From: Caulobacter endophyticus
Lineage (GTDB): Bacteria; Pseudomonadota; Alphaproteobacteria; Caulobacterales; Caulobacteraceae
Length of the DNA stretch: 64,000 bases
NCBI RefSeq assembly: GCF_003116815.1
Contig: NZ_QDKQ01000076.1
Coordinates: 22,232-86,231 of the forward strand
Reading direction: 5' to 3'
The notes below the pieces were generated by a model, which saw only the letters and a program-made list of their open reading frames with translations, was not told where the DNA came from and did no database searches. The translations under genes were made by a program, and so were the position numbers. Each line of letters starts with the position of its first letter. The stretch's first letter is position 1. This document shows positions 1-8,577 of this stretch, piece after piece.

Positions 1-46
1 ACAAGGCCGGCAGGGCCAGAATTCCGAAACGCCACGCTCCCGTCAT
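1..46 (-). CDS. Possible 5' end of a leftward gene with signal-peptide-like start (partial)
   Basis: An ATG at 46-44 on the minus strand opens a frame that leaves the window after 15 codons. The visible residues begin MTGAWRFGILALPAL, which resembles the start of an exported or membrane protein. There is no strong Shine-Dalgarno sequence. It is divergent from coaBC, and the A+T-rich gap between them would hold both promoters. Too little is visible to name it, and it may not be a gene. Confidence 0.35.
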   Translation of the reverse strand, partial: MTGAWRFGILALPAL

Positions 47-73
47 GATCGCTATATCCCGCTATTTACCACT

Positions 74-112
74 TTAACGATTAGTGAACGAAAAAAGAAC
101 GAGAGTCGAGTC
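74..112. promoter_or_regulatory. CtrA-like half-site and two adjacent GANTC sites upstream of coaBC
   Basis: A TTAA-N7-TGAA element at 74-88 resembles a degenerate CtrA box (consensus TTAA-N7-TTAA). Two GAGTC sites lie head to tail at 103-107 and 108-112. GANTC is the target of the CcrM methyltransferase in Caulobacter. The cluster lies in the A+T-rich gap upstream of coaBC, so cell-cycle control of the flanking gene(s) is possible but inferred. Confidence 0.35.
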
Positions 113-212
113 CCAGCGTTAAGCTTTGACGGCTTCAACGCGCGCGCCGATTGCCTGTCGGCGCAAGGCGCTCTATGCGCGGAGGGGAACGGGCGGACGA
201 AAGGCCTTCAAG

Positions 213-1418
213 GTGAGCGACATCCCGGGCGGCAAGCGCGTGCTCCTGATCGTCGGCGGCGGCGTCGCGGCCTACAAGGCTCTGGAGCTGACCCGCCTGC
301 TGCGCAAGGCCGGCATCGGCGTCCGGCCGATCCTGACCAAGGCCGGCGCGGAGTTCGTCACCCCGCTGTCGCTGGCGGCGCTCTCCGAGGACAAGGTCTA
401 TGACGACCTGTTCTCGCTGACCGACGAGGCCGAGATGGGCCACATCCAGCTGTCGCGCTCGGCCGACCTGGTGGTGGTCGCTCCCGCCACCGCCGACCTG
501 ATCGCCAAGGCGGCGAACGGCCTGGCCGGAGACCTGGCCTCGACCACCCTCTTGGCCACCGACAAGCCGGTGCTGATGGCCCCGGCCATGAACGTGCGCA
601 TGTGGCTGCACCCGGCCGTGCAGCGCAACGTCGCGACCCTGAAGGCGGACGGCGTGACCTTCGTCGGTCCTGACGAGGGGGCCATGGCCTGCGGCGAGTT
701 CGGCCCCGGGCGCCTGGCCGAACCGCCCGAGATCTCCGAAGCCATCGTGAAGATGCTGCGGGGTCCCGCCGCGCAGCCCCTGGCCGGCAAGCACGCCCTG
801 GTCACCGCCGGCCCGACGTTCGAAGCCATCGACCCCGTGCGCGGCGTCACCAACCGCTCCAGCGGCCGCCAGGGCTACGCGATAGCCGAGGCGCTGGCCC
901 GCCTGGGGGCGCGCGTCACCCTGGTCAGCGGCCCCGTGGCCCTGCCCACCCCGCCGGGCGTCACCCGTGTCGACGTCGAGAGCGCCCGCCAGATGCTGGC
1001 CGCTTGCGAGGCCGCCTTGCCGGCCGATGTCGGGGTGTTCGTGGCCGCCGTCGCCGACTGGCGGGTGGACGAGGTGTTCGGCTCCAAGCTGAAGAAGGAC
1101 AAGGGCGGCCCGCCGGCCCTGACCTTCGTCGAGAACCCCGACATCCTGGCGACCCTGGCCGCCACCGGTCCGGATCGCCCGAAGCTCGTGGTCGGCTTCG
1201 CGGCCGAGACCGACGACGTCGAGGCCCATGCTCGCGCCAAGCTGGCGCGCAAGGGCTGCGACTGGATCATCGCCAACGATGTTACCGAGCCGGGCGTCAT
1301 GGGCGGAACTGAGAACGCGGTCCTGCTGATCGCCAAGGACCACACAGAACGCTGGGAGCGCGCGTCCAAGGACGCCGTCGCCCAGGCCATCGCCCAACGC
1401 ATCGCGGAAGCCCTATGA
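213..1418 (+). CDS. coaBC: Bifunctional phosphopantothenoylcysteine decarboxylase / phosphopantothenate-cysteine ligase
   Basis: CoaBC joins cysteine to 4'-phosphopantothenate and then decarboxylates the product, two middle steps of cytosolic coenzyme A synthesis. The N-terminal flavoprotein (CoaC) half opens with a glycine-rich FMN segment (VGGGVAAYKALE), followed by the PAMNVRMW motif and the ACGEFGPGRL flap with its catalytic Cys. The C-terminal ligase (CoaB) half starts near LAGKHALVTAGPT and carries the NRSSGRQGYAIA and KLKKDKG motifs. I chose GTG 213 because homologues start just before the GKRVLLIVGGG strand; a TTG at 126 would add 29 unsupported residues. The product is 401 aa, normal for the family. 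Its stop overlaps the dut start by 4 nt, so the two genes form an operon. Confidence 0.95.
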   Translation: MSDIPGGKRVLLIVGGGVAAYKALELTRLLRKAGIGVRPILTKAGAEFVTPLSLAALSEDKVYDDLFSLTDEAEMGHIQLSRSADLVVVAPATADLIAKAANGLAGDLASTTLLATDKPVLMAPAMNVRMWLHPAVQRNVATLKADGVTFVGPDEGAMACGEFGPGRLAEPPEISEAIVKMLRGPAAQPLAGKHALVTAGPTFEAIDPVRGVTNRSSGRQGYAIAEALARLGARVTLVSGPVALPTPPGVTRVDVESARQMLAACEAALPADVGVFVAAVADWRVDEVFGSKLKKDKGGPPALTFVENPDILATLAATGPDRPKLVVGFAAETDDVEAHARAKLARKGCDWIIANDVTEPGVMGGTENAVLLIAKDHTERWERASKDAVAQAIAQRIAEAL

Positions 1419-1876
1419 CCACCACGCCCCATATCCCCGTCGTCCAGCTCGCCCACGCCCACGGCCTGCCGCTGCCCGCCTATGAGACCGTCGGCGCCGC
1501 CGGCATGGACCTGCGCGCCGCCGTCGAGGAAGATGCGCCCCTGACCCTGAAGCCGGGCGCCCGCTTCATGGTGCCGACCGGCCTGGCCTTCGCCGTGCCG
1601 CAGGGTTTCGAGGCCCAGGTGCGGCCGCGTTCGGGCCTGGCGGCCAAGGCGGGGATCACCTGCCTGAACTCGCCCGGCACCATCGACAGCGACTATCGCG
1701 GCGAAGTGAAGGTGATCCTGGCCAATCTGAGCGAAGAGGACTTCGTCATCCGTCGCGGCGACCGCATCGCCCAGCTGGTGATCGCGCCGGTCGTGCAGGC
1801 GGCCTGGAATCTGGTTGCGGCCTTGGACGACACCGACCGCGGCGCCGGCGGCTTCGGCTCGACCGGCGGCCGGTAA
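1415..1876 (+). CDS. dut: dUTP diphosphatase (dUTPase)
   Basis: This enzyme hydrolyses dUTP to dUMP and pyrophosphate, keeping uracil out of DNA and supplying dUMP for thymidylate synthesis. All five trimeric dUTPase motifs are present in order: AGMDLRA, RPRSGLA, GTIDSDYRGE (catalytic Asp), RIAQLVI and the C-terminal arm RGAGGFGSTG. At 153 aa it is the usual size. The ATG overlaps the coaBC stop (ATGA), which suggests translational coupling. The pairing of dut with coaBC is common in proteobacteria. Confidence 0.97.
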   Translation: MTTTPHIPVVQLAHAHGLPLPAYETVGAAGMDLRAAVEEDAPLTLKPGARFMVPTGLAFAVPQGFEAQVRPRSGLAAKAGITCLNSPGTIDSDYRGEVKVILANLSEEDFVIRRGDRIAQLVIAPVVQAAWNLVAALDDTDRGAGGFGSTGGR

Positions 1877-1930
1877 GGGTCTTGCCGCCCCGTTCTTCCC
1901 GCCGCCATGGCGGGAAGGATGGGGCGGACC

Positions 1931-2041
1931 TTAGCGCGCGCCCAGACCCACGAGCAGATAGCCGCCGAAGCCGGCCGTAAAGGCCGCGGCGGCCAGCCAC
2001 AGCATGGGACGGATCAGGGGCAGCGGACGAGGGGCTTCCAT
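1931..2041 (-). CDS. Possible small single-span membrane protein (36 aa)
   Basis: A short minus-strand frame of 36 codons starts at ATG 2041. A purine-rich AAGGA lies about 7 nt upstream of the start. The peptide has a basic, proline-rich head (MEAPRPLPLIRP) followed by one hydrophobic stretch (roughly residues 13-33, Leu/Ala/Gly/Phe-rich) and ends GAR, the shape of a small inner-membrane protein with the N-terminus inside. It is convergent with dut. I do not recognise a family. The RBS and amphipathic layout support it, but so short an ORF in GC-rich DNA could be chance. Confidence 0.5.
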   Translation of the reverse strand: MEAPRPLPLIRPMLWLAAAAFTAGFGGYLLVGLGAR

Positions 2042-2421
2042 CGGGGCGTCCTTGCTCGGCCGAAAGCTCGGCCATGCTTGCAATACGCGCGGCCCCGCCC
2101 CCCGGTTGCGGCCATGCGCGGTTCTTTATCCCACGATTCCCGCCTGGCGCGTATAGATCGAAAATTCCCCAGTATGGCGACTTCGATCCAAATGCGCCGA
2201 CAAGTAATCAGCATACGGATCAATATTCGTAGACTCGCTCTACTGAGTCCACCTCTGCGGCGAGATGACGCACGATCGCGCTATTTCTTTCCTGAACAGC
2301 GATTTCGCACGCCGAAACAATCGAGGATGACGCTCAAACGACGCCATCCGTGTTCATGAATAAATTCCATTAATTCTATCGAGCGAAAATCTTCCCAATT
2401 CTATCCTGGGAAGTTCTCTAG
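2042..2421. other. A+T-richer intergenic region upstream of the chemoreceptor
   Basis: This 380-nt stretch is visibly lower in G+C than its surroundings, especially 2120-2400. It contains three GANTC sites (2135-2139, 2232-2236, 2245-2249). I see no convincing protein here: a plus-strand frame through it (1907-2359) has atypical composition and no family resemblance. It most likely holds the promoter of the chemoreceptor gene and that of the small minus-strand ORF. Confidence 0.5.
2391..2413 (+). promoter_or_regulatory. Hairpin covering the ribosome binding site of the chemoreceptor gene
   Basis: A perfect 7-bp inverted repeat, CTTCCCA (2391-2397) and TGGGAAG (2407-2413), is separated by 9 nt. 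The right arm contains the only SD-like sequence (GGGAAG) and ends 8 nt before the ATG at 2422. If transcribed, the hairpin could hide the ribosome binding site. Confidence 0.45.
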
Positions 2422-4221
2422 ATGCTCAGCAACCTCAAGGTGGCGCATAAGCTGGTGGTCGCCTTCGCCGTCCTGGTGGCGGCCGTGGCCGGCGCCGGCG
2501 TCCTGGCCTGGAACGGCCTGTCGTCGATCCAGCGCGTCACCGCCCTGAACGCCGAGAGCTACGCCTACCGGGCCACGGTCGAGAAGGCCGCGGCCGAACT
2601 GGTCGAGCAGCAGAACGCCGCCCGCGGCTTCGTGGCCAGCCTCGATCCGTCCTTCATCCAGAAGTACGAGGACTTCCAGGCCAAGTACGACGAGGCGCAC
2701 CAGACCCTGGGCGCTGGCGCCGAGCAGGAGGACCAGAAGGCCCGTCTGGCCCAGCTCGACCGGGCCGTGGGCGTGTTCCGCACCGAGACCCGCGCCCAGA
2801 TCGCCGCCGCCCAGGATCCGGGCCAGCTGGAGGCCGCGCGCGTCGGCATCGGCAAGAGCGGTCGCCTGACCAATGTGCGCAAGGCGCTGAAGGCTATCGA
2901 CGACGCCGAGAGCGCCGAGCTGGCCGACCGCATCAAGGCCCAGGACAGGGCCTTCACCGCCGCGGGCCTTGCCCTGGCCTTGGGCGGCGCGGCCGCCGTG
3001 GCCATCGCCGTGCTGATGGGCTGGCTGCTGGCGCGCAGCATCGCCGCCCCGGTCGACGCCATGACCACCGCCATGCGCCGTCTGGCCGGCGGCGACAACG
3101 CCGTGGCCGTGCCGGCCCTGGGCCGCCGCGACGAGATCGGGGCGATGGCGCAGGCCGTGCTGACCTTCAAGGACGCCGCCATCGAGAAGCTGCGGGTCGA
3201 AGGCGAGGCCGCCGAGCATCGCCGTCAGGCCGAGGTCGAGCGCGGCGCCAACGAGGCCGAGCGCGCCGCCGGGGCCCGCGAGCAGGCCGCCGTCGTGGCC
3301 CAGGTCGGCCAGGCGCTGGAGCAGCTGGCGGCCGGCGACCTGACCGCGCGCCTCGACCAGGCCTTCCCGCCCGCCTATCGCAAGCTGCAGAGCGACTTCA
3401 ACGCCGCCATGGGCCAGCTGCAGGAGACCATGACGACGATCAGCGGCGCGGTCGGCGGCATCCGCGCCGGCTCGGGCGAGATCAGCCACGCGGCCGACGA
3501 CCTGTCGCGCAGAACCGAACAACAGGCCGCCAGCCTGGAAGAAACCGCCGCCGCCCTGGATGAGATCACCGCCACCGTCCGCCGCGCCGCCGAGGGCGCG
3601 GGCCACGCCCGCAAGTCGGTCGACGCCGCCCGCAAGGACGCCGAGGCCGGCGGCGAGGTGGTCCAGCGCGCCGTCGCGGCGATGACGCAGATCGAGGCCA
3701 GCTCGCGCGAGATCGGCAACATCATCGGCGTCATCGACGAGATCGCCTTCCAGACCAACCTCCTGGCCCTGAACGCGGGCGTGGAAGCGGCGCGGGCCGG
3801 CGACGCGGGCAAGGGCTTCGCGGTCGTGGCGTCGGAGGTGCGGGCGCTGGCCCAGCGCTCGGCCGAGGCGGCCAAGGAGATCAAGGGCCTGATCGGCGCG
3901 TCGGGCCAGCAGGTCGACGCGGGCGTGGCCCTGGTCGGCCAGACCGGCGAGGCCCTGCGCCGCATCACCGCCGGCGTGCAGGACATCAATCGCACCGTCG
4001 CCGAGATCGCCGCCGGCGCCCAGGAACAGGCCACGGGTCTGGCCCAGGTGAACGTTGCGGTGAACCAGATGGACCAGGCCACCCAGCAGAACGCCGCCAT
4101 GGTCGAGCAGTCGACCGCCGCCAGCCACTCGTTGTCCAACGAGGCGGCCGAGCTGGCGCGACTGATCAGCCGGTTCAAGGTCGGGACCGGCGTCGCGCAG
4201 GCCAGGGCGCGGGCGGCCTAG
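2422..4221 (+). CDS. Methyl-accepting chemotaxis protein
   Basis: This is an inner-membrane chemoreceptor of 599 aa. One transmembrane helix lies at about residues 10-31 and a second at about 180-203. Between them is a periplasmic helical sensing region of about 150 residues. Two HAMP-type linkers follow (about 200-260 and 295-350). The C-terminal signalling domain carries the conserved hairpin tip (EIAFQTNLLALNAGVEAARAG, about residues 440-460) that binds CheW and CheA, flanked by Glu/Gln-rich methylation helices. It stands alone, with no che genes nearby. It ends in a non-polar tail without an obvious CheR-binding pentapeptide. The ligand cannot be told from the sequence. Confidence 0.95.
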   Translation: MLSNLKVAHKLVVAFAVLVAAVAGAGVLAWNGLSSIQRVTALNAESYAYRATVEKAAAELVEQQNAARGFVASLDPSFIQKYEDFQAKYDEAHQTLGAGAEQEDQKARLAQLDRAVGVFRTETRAQIAAAQDPGQLEAARVGIGKSGRLTNVRKALKAIDDAESAELADRIKAQDRAFTAAGLALALGGAAAVAIAVLMGWLLARSIAAPVDAMTTAMRRLAGGDNAVAVPALGRRDEIGAMAQAVLTFKDAAIEKLRVEGEAAEHRRQAEVERGANEAERAAGAREQAAVVAQVGQALEQLAAGDLTARLDQAFPPAYRKLQSDFNAAMGQLQETMTTISGAVGGIRAGSGEISHAADDLSRRTEQQAASLEETAAALDEITATVRRAAEGAGHARKSVDAARKDAEAGGEVVQRAVAAMTQIEASSREIGNIIGVIDEIAFQTNLLALNAGVEAARAGDAGKGFAVVASEVRALAQRSAEAAKEIKGLIGASGQQVDAGVALVGQTGEALRRITAGVQDINRTVAEIAAGAQEQATGLAQVNVAVNQMDQATQQNAAMVEQSTAASHSLSNEAAELARLISRFKVGTGVAQARARAA

Positions 4222-4224
4222 AGA

Positions 4225-4355
4225 CCCTCTCCCTGAAGGGAGAGGTGTCCGCGAAGCGGACGGAGAGGGAAGTATCCACAAGGTCGGCCGGCGATCGCGG
4301 AGGCTGAAAACGCCCCCCTCCGGCGTTTCGCGCCACCTCCCCCAGAGGGGGAGGA
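4225..4355. repeat. Pair of palindromic intergenic repeat units
   Basis: Two units in opposite orientation lie in the gap after the chemoreceptor (4225-4270 and 4313-4355). Each unit is a double hairpin: a C/T-rich and G/A-rich stem (CTCTCCCT...AGGGAGAG) next to a GC stem with a TTCG-type loop, ending in a G/A-rich strand. Similar units occur at 22950-22989, 34085-34124 and 34144-34181. They resemble REP-like dispersed elements and sit at 3' ends of genes. Confidence 0.7.
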
Positions 4356-4370
4356 TCTAGAAAACAAAAA

Positions 4371-4398
4371 CGCCCCGCCCGGGTGACCGGGCGGGGCG
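4371..4398 (-). terminator. Rho-independent terminator of the M3 peptidase gene
   Basis: A perfect 12-bp stem (CGCCCCGCCCGG / CCGGGCGGGGCG) with loop GTGA is followed on the minus strand by a T-rich run (TTTTTGTTTT). It lies about 30 nt past the peptidase stop codon. Confidence 0.85.
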
Positions 4399-4429
4399 CT
4401 GTCGTTTCAGCTCAGATCAGAAAACCTGA

Positions 4430-6556
4430 TCAGGCGCCCGGAGGCACCGGGAAGCCGCGGTCGCGCATCAGGGCGCCGATCTTCACGTCCCGGCCGCGGA
4501 AGGCGCGGAACTGCTCGGCCGGGTCGACCGAGTTGCCGCGCGACATGATGGTCTTGATCAGCCGCTGGCCGGTGGGCCTGTCGTAGAAGCCGCCCGGGGC
4601 CTCCTGGAAGGCCTCGGCGACGTCGGCGGTCAGGGTGTCGGCCCACAGGTAGCTGTAGTAGCCGGCCGAGTAGCCGTCGCCCGAGAACACGTGACCGAAC
4701 TGCGGCGTGCGGTGCCGCATAACGATCTCCTTGGGCATCTTCAGCTTGGCCAGTTCGTCACGCTCGAAAGCGTCCGGATCGATATCGACGCCGCCCGCCA
4801 GGTGCAGCTTCATGTCGATCAGGGCGCTGGCGAGATACTCGGTGGTGTCGAAGCCCTGGTTGAAGGTCGAGGCCTTCTTGATCTTGTCGACCAGGGCCTG
4901 CGGGATCGGCTCACCCGTCTTGTAGTGGACGCAGAACTTGTTCAGCACTTCGGGCGTCGACAGCCAGTGCTCGTTCAGCTGGCTGGGGAACTCGACATAG
5001 TCGCGGGCGACGTTGGTGCCCGAGACCGTCGGATAGGTGACGTCGCTGTTGAGGCCATGGATGGCGTGGCCGAACTCGTGGAACAGGGTGTTGGCGTCGT
5101 CCCACGAGATCAGCACCGGCTCGCCGGGCTTGCCCTCGATGAAGTTGGAGTTGTTGGAGACGATCGTCGAGATCGGCTTCTTGAAGCGCTCCTGGTTGCG
5201 GTAGGCGTTCATCCAGGCGCCCGAGCGCTTGCCCTGACGGGCGTAGGGGTCGAAGTACCACAGGCCCACATGCTTGCCGTCGCGCAGCACTTCGTAGACG
5301 GTCATGGTCGGGTGATAGACGGGCAGGCCGTCGACCTTCTTGAACTCGAAGCCGTAGACCTGGCCGGCGGCCCAGAACATGCCTTCGCGCAGCTTTTCCA
5401 GCTGCATGTACGGCTTCACCTCGTTCATATCGAGGTCGTACTTCGCCTTGCGGACCTTCTCGGCGTAGTAGCGGTAGTCCCAGGGCTCGATCTTGAAGCC
5501 GCCCTTCTCTGCGTCGACGATGGACTGCATGTCGGCCACGTCCTTGGCGACCTGCTCGATGGCGGGCGTCCAGACGGCTTCCATCAGGGCCATGGCCTTG
5601 TCGGGCGTCTTGGCCATGGCGTTCTCGAGGCGCCAGTGGGCGTGGGTCTCGAAGCCCAGCAGCTTGGCGCGCTCGGCCCGCAGCTTCAGGATCTTGGCGA
5701 TCAGGGCGTTGTTGTCGGTCGCGCCGCCGTTGTCGCCGCGGTTGACGAAGGCCCGCCAGACCTTCTCGCGGGTGGCGCGCACCGGCGAGTTGGTCAGGTA
5801 GGGGTCCACGCTGGAGCGGGTGTTGACGATGATGTTCTTGCCCGGGAGCTTGCGCTGCTCGGCGCTGGAGGCCGTCGCGGCCTTGATGGCGTCGGGCAGG
5901 CCGACCAGGTCGGCCGGGGTCAGCTCGATATAGGTCTCTTCGTCGGCCAGCAGGTTCTGGCTGAACTTCGTGAACAGGCCCGACAGCTCGGTGTTGATCG
6001 CCGCCACGCGGGCCTTGGCGGCCGGGGCCAGCTTGGCGCCCGAGCGCACGAAGTTGGTGTAGTAGATCCAGACGAGGCGCTGCTGCTCAGGGGTCAGCTT
6101 GGCCTTCTCGGGACTGTTGTAGACCGCCTCGATGCGGGCGAAGAGCGCGGCATTCTGGGTGATCTTGTCGCCGATCTCCGAGAACTTGGCGTCGATCGCC
6201 GGCTCGATGGCCTGGTACTCGGGCGAGCTCATGTTCGAGCCCCAGATGCCATAGTAGCAGGCGACGTCGGCCAGGGTGCGGCCGGTGTCTTCCAGCGCCG
6301 CAATGGTGTTGGCGAAGGTCGGCGCGGCCTTGTTGGCGGCGATGGCGTCGACCTCGGAGAGGTTCCGGGCGATGGCCGTATCGACGGCCGCCGTCAGGTC
6401 GGAGACCTTCATCTTGTCGAAGGCGGGAACGCCGCCGTACGGACCGGTCCAGGGAGCGAGCAAGGGGTTGGTCTCCGCGGCGAAGGAAAGGCCGGGCGCG
6501 GCGGCGCTCGCGGCGGCGGCCGCGGCGGTCGAAAGAAGGAAGGTGCGACGTTGCAC
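4430..6556 (-). CDS. M3 family zinc metallopeptidase (peptidyl-dipeptidase Dcp-like), exported
   Basis: A 708-aa oligopeptidase of the thimet/Dcp family that cleaves short peptides. The zinc site HEFGH is at residues 493-497 within FHEFGHAIHGL. The long all-helical N-terminal half is typical of the family. The N-terminus (QRRTFLLSTAAAA, then an AAA/SFAAE cleavage region) is a twin-arginine signal peptide, so the enzyme is probably exported to the periplasm by Tat. This fits a role in periplasmic peptide turnover. It is divergent from murI across a 133-nt gap and ends at a strong terminator. Substrate specificity (dipeptidyl carboxypeptidase versus oligopeptidase) is not resolved. Confidence 0.92.
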   Translation of the reverse strand: MQRRTFLLSTAAAAAASAAAPGLSFAAETNPLLAPWTGPYGGVPAFDKMKVSDLTAAVDTAIARNLSEVDAIAANKAAPTFANTIAALEDTGRTLADVACYYGIWGSNMSSPEYQAIEPAIDAKFSEIGDKITQNAALFARIEAVYNSPEKAKLTPEQQRLVWIYYTNFVRSGAKLAPAAKARVAAINTELSGLFTKFSQNLLADEETYIELTPADLVGLPDAIKAATASSAEQRKLPGKNIIVNTRSSVDPYLTNSPVRATREKVWRAFVNRGDNGGATDNNALIAKILKLRAERAKLLGFETHAHWRLENAMAKTPDKAMALMEAVWTPAIEQVAKDVADMQSIVDAEKGGFKIEPWDYRYYAEKVRKAKYDLDMNEVKPYMQLEKLREGMFWAAGQVYGFEFKKVDGLPVYHPTMTVYEVLRDGKHVGLWYFDPYARQGKRSGAWMNAYRNQERFKKPISTIVSNNSNFIEGKPGEPVLISWDDANTLFHEFGHAIHGLNSDVTYPTVSGTNVARDYVEFPSQLNEHWLSTPEVLNKFCVHYKTGEPIPQALVDKIKKASTFNQGFDTTEYLASALIDMKLHLAGGVDIDPDAFERDELAKLKMPKEIVMRHRTPQFGHVFSGDGYSAGYYSYLWADTLTADVAEAFQEAPGGFYDRPTGQRLIKTIMSRGNSVDPAEQFRAFRGRDVKIGALMRDRGFPVPPGA

Positions 6557-6689
6557 GGAAGGCTCTCCGTTGAGTGTGGCCGGACCCTAGGCCAAGGTCG
6601 CGGCCTCGTCACATGACAGGACCGTAACCTTTTCGCGAACCACGCCCGGCGCATGGACGGAACCGCCGACCGGGTCTAATGCTCGCCGC

Positions 6690-7541
6690 ATGACCATCGG
6701 CGTCTTCGACTCCGGCGTGGGGGGGCTGAGCGTCCACCGCGCCCTCGTGCAGCGTCTGCCCCAGGCGGACTTCGTCTATCTGGCCGACCAGGCCAACGCC
6801 CCCTATGGCGGCCGTCCCGGCGAGGAGATCGTCGACCTGACGCGGGCCGGCTGCGAGCGGCTGTTCGAGGCCGGCGCCAGCCTGGTCGTGCTGGCCTGCA
6901 ACACCGCCAGCGCCATCGCTCTTCGCCGCCTGCAGCAGACCTGGCTGCCGGGCTATCGCAAGACGCTGGGCCGGCCGGTCAACATCCTGGGCATCATCGT
7001 GCCGACCATCGAAGCGGCCACGGGCCTGCCCTGGGAGCATGAGGCCGAGCGCCGCGGCGACAAGGTCGAGCAGTTGGACGTGCTGGGCGTGTTCTCGACG
7101 CAGGGCACGACCAATTCGCGCGTCTATGAGATCGAGATCGACAAGCGCAAGCAGGACCTGGCGGTGTTCTCGCAGGCGTGCCCGGACCTGGTGCCGATGA
7201 TCGAGGCCGACGCCGGCGTGGTCGAACTGGCCAAGGCCGTCGAGGGCTACGTCCAGGCGCTGAAGACCCGCATCGGCCGCTATCCCGACCGCGCGGTGCT
7301 GGGCTGCACCCACTACGAGATCATCGCCGACATCTTCCGCGCCGCCCTGCCGGCCGGCACCCCCGTGATCCACCAGCCGCAGTCCACCGCCGACTCCCTG
7401 GAGCGCTACCTGGAGCGCCATCCCGAGTACGACCCGGGGACCGGCGGAAGCCGCGTCTTCCTGACCACCGGCCAACCCGGCCCGCAGAACGGCCTCGTCC
7501 AGAGCTTCTGGGGCGGCCCGCTGGTGTTCGAGAAGGCGTAG
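6690..7541 (+). CDS. murI: Glutamate racemase
   Basis: It interconverts L- and D-glutamate, supplying D-Glu for peptidoglycan in the cytoplasm. The family signatures are visible: GVFDSGVGGLSV at the N-terminus with the catalytic-site Asp, ACNTASA with the first catalytic Cys, and LGCTHYEII with the second Cys. The 283-aa length is normal. No clear Shine-Dalgarno precedes the ATG, and a TCTAAT hexamer ends only about 9 nt upstream, so a very short leader is possible. It is divergent from the M3 peptidase gene. Confidence 0.95.
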   Translation: MTIGVFDSGVGGLSVHRALVQRLPQADFVYLADQANAPYGGRPGEEIVDLTRAGCERLFEAGASLVVLACNTASAIALRRLQQTWLPGYRKTLGRPVNILGIIVPTIEAATGLPWEHEAERRGDKVEQLDVLGVFSTQGTTNSRVYEIEIDKRKQDLAVFSQACPDLVPMIEADAGVVELAKAVEGYVQALKTRIGRYPDRAVLGCTHYEIIADIFRAALPAGTPVIHQPQSTADSLERYLERHPEYDPGTGGSRVFLTTGQPGPQNGLVQSFWGGPLVFEKA

Positions 7542-7615
7542 GGCGCCAGCGCGAGGGCTTGCCTACCGACCCACGGCGGCGCTTCATCGCGGAACACCGA
7601 TCCCGGAGACGCGCC

Positions 7616-8149
7616 ATGAAGCTCGCCGCCCCCGTTCTCGTCCTCCTGACCCTGATGTCCGCCGGCGTCGCCCGCGCCGAGGTGGTCGACGCCCAGCCGA
7701 ATGGTTTCGCGACCAAGCGCTCGGTGGTGATCGCCAAGCCCGCCGCCGAGGTCTGGGCGGCCCTGGTGCAGCCGGCCAGGTGGTGGAGCAGCGACCACAC
7801 CTGGTCGGGCTCGGCCGCCAACCTGTCGCTGGGCGCGGCCTCGGGGGCCTGCTTCTGCGAGAAGATGCCCAACGGCGGCTCGGTGCTGCACATGACCACC
7901 GTCAACGCCCAGCCTGGCAAGCAGCTGACCCTGTTCGGCGGTCTGGGCCCCCTGCAGCTGTCGGGCGCGAGCGGCCACATGATCTGGGCCCTGGCCGAGG
8001 CCGACGGCAAGACCACCCTGACCTGGAGCTACGACGCCGGCGGCTACATGAACGGCGGCCTCGACAAGATCGCCTCGATCGTCGACCGGGTGCTCGCCCA
8101 GCAGCAGGACCGCCTGAAGGCCTATGTGGAGACCGGCAAGGCCGGGTAG
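7616..8149 (+). CDS. Exported SRPBCC (START-like) domain protein
   Basis: A 177-aa protein with a cleavable signal peptide (MKLAAPVLVLLTLMSAGVARA, then EVVDAQ). The rest has the layout of an SRPBCC/polyketide-cyclase-like ligand pocket: an opening strand (KRSVVIAKPAAEVWAALV), a Trp-rich loop (ARWWSSDHTWSG) and a C-terminal helix (LDKIASIVDRVLAQQQDRL). Such domains bind hydrophobic ligands, but no ligand or reaction can be inferred. ATG 7616 is the first start giving a signal peptide. It is convergent with the lipoprotein gene, with only 4 nt between stops. Confidence 0.8.
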   Translation: MKLAAPVLVLLTLMSAGVARAEVVDAQPNGFATKRSVVIAKPAAEVWAALVQPARWWSSDHTWSGSAANLSLGAASGACFCEKMPNGGSVLHMTTVNAQPGKQLTLFGGLGPLQLSGASGHMIWALAEADGKTTLTWSYDAGGYMNGGLDKIASIVDRVLAQQQDRLKAYVETGKAG

Positions 8150-8153
8150 GGCC

Positions 8154-8528
8154 TCAGCGCGCCGCCGGTTCGACCACGACCCAGCCCTCGGCCTGGGGTC
8201 GGCCGGGCGGAGCCTGGCTCGACCGCTCGAAGGTCCGCGCCCGAGGCGTCCATTCGCCTGGTGCGATCCGCAGGGCCGTCTCATAGACGCATCGGAAGCG
8301 GCCGCCTTCGGCCGGATGACAGCGAAGGTCGCGCACCCCGATGCGGGCGGCGCGGGCCATGCCGGCGCTATCGCCGACCCCCACGGCCTGGATGTCCTCG
8401 ATGGCGGCTATACCGGTCTCGATGCGCGCGACAGCCCGAACGTTGGGCGGCGCGTCGGCGGGAGACGCCACCGAAACGCAGCCGCCCACACACAGCACCG
8501 TCAGCAGAAGCAGCCGCCGCATGGTCAT
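8154..8528 (-). CDS. Putative lipoprotein, unknown function
   Basis: The 124-aa product starts MTMRRLLLLTVLCVGGC, a signal peptide ending in a lipobox-like LCVGGC with Cys17 as the lipidation site. The mature part (about 107 aa) contains a Cys pair (LRCHPAEGGRFRC) that could form a disulfide and an RCVYETAL strand. I recognise no family. The sequence after the lipobox begins V/S/A and no Asp is at +2, so the default destination would be the outer membrane. ATG 8528 and ATG 8522 are both possible starts. Confidence 0.7.
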   Translation of the reverse strand: MTMRRLLLLTVLCVGGCVSVASPADAPPNVRAVARIETGIAAIEDIQAVGVGDSAGMARAARIGVRDLRCHPAEGGRFRCVYETALRIAPGEWTPRARTFERSSQAPPGRPQAEGWVVVEPAAR

Positions 8529-8577
8529 ACTCCCGTTCCCGCCGGCAGCTTAGCCGGCGCGCGAGACTTGGCCAGCC

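Noticed and set aside
1907..2359. 150-residue plus-strand frame after dut
   Set aside because: Arg-rich and low-complexity with no plausible ribosome binding site; it crosses an obvious A+T-rich regulatory gap.
4691..6616. 641-residue plus-strand frame opposite the M3 peptidase
   Set aside because: Repetitive Gly/Val/Asp/Leu composition without any motif; the minus strand encodes an intact HEFGH peptidase.
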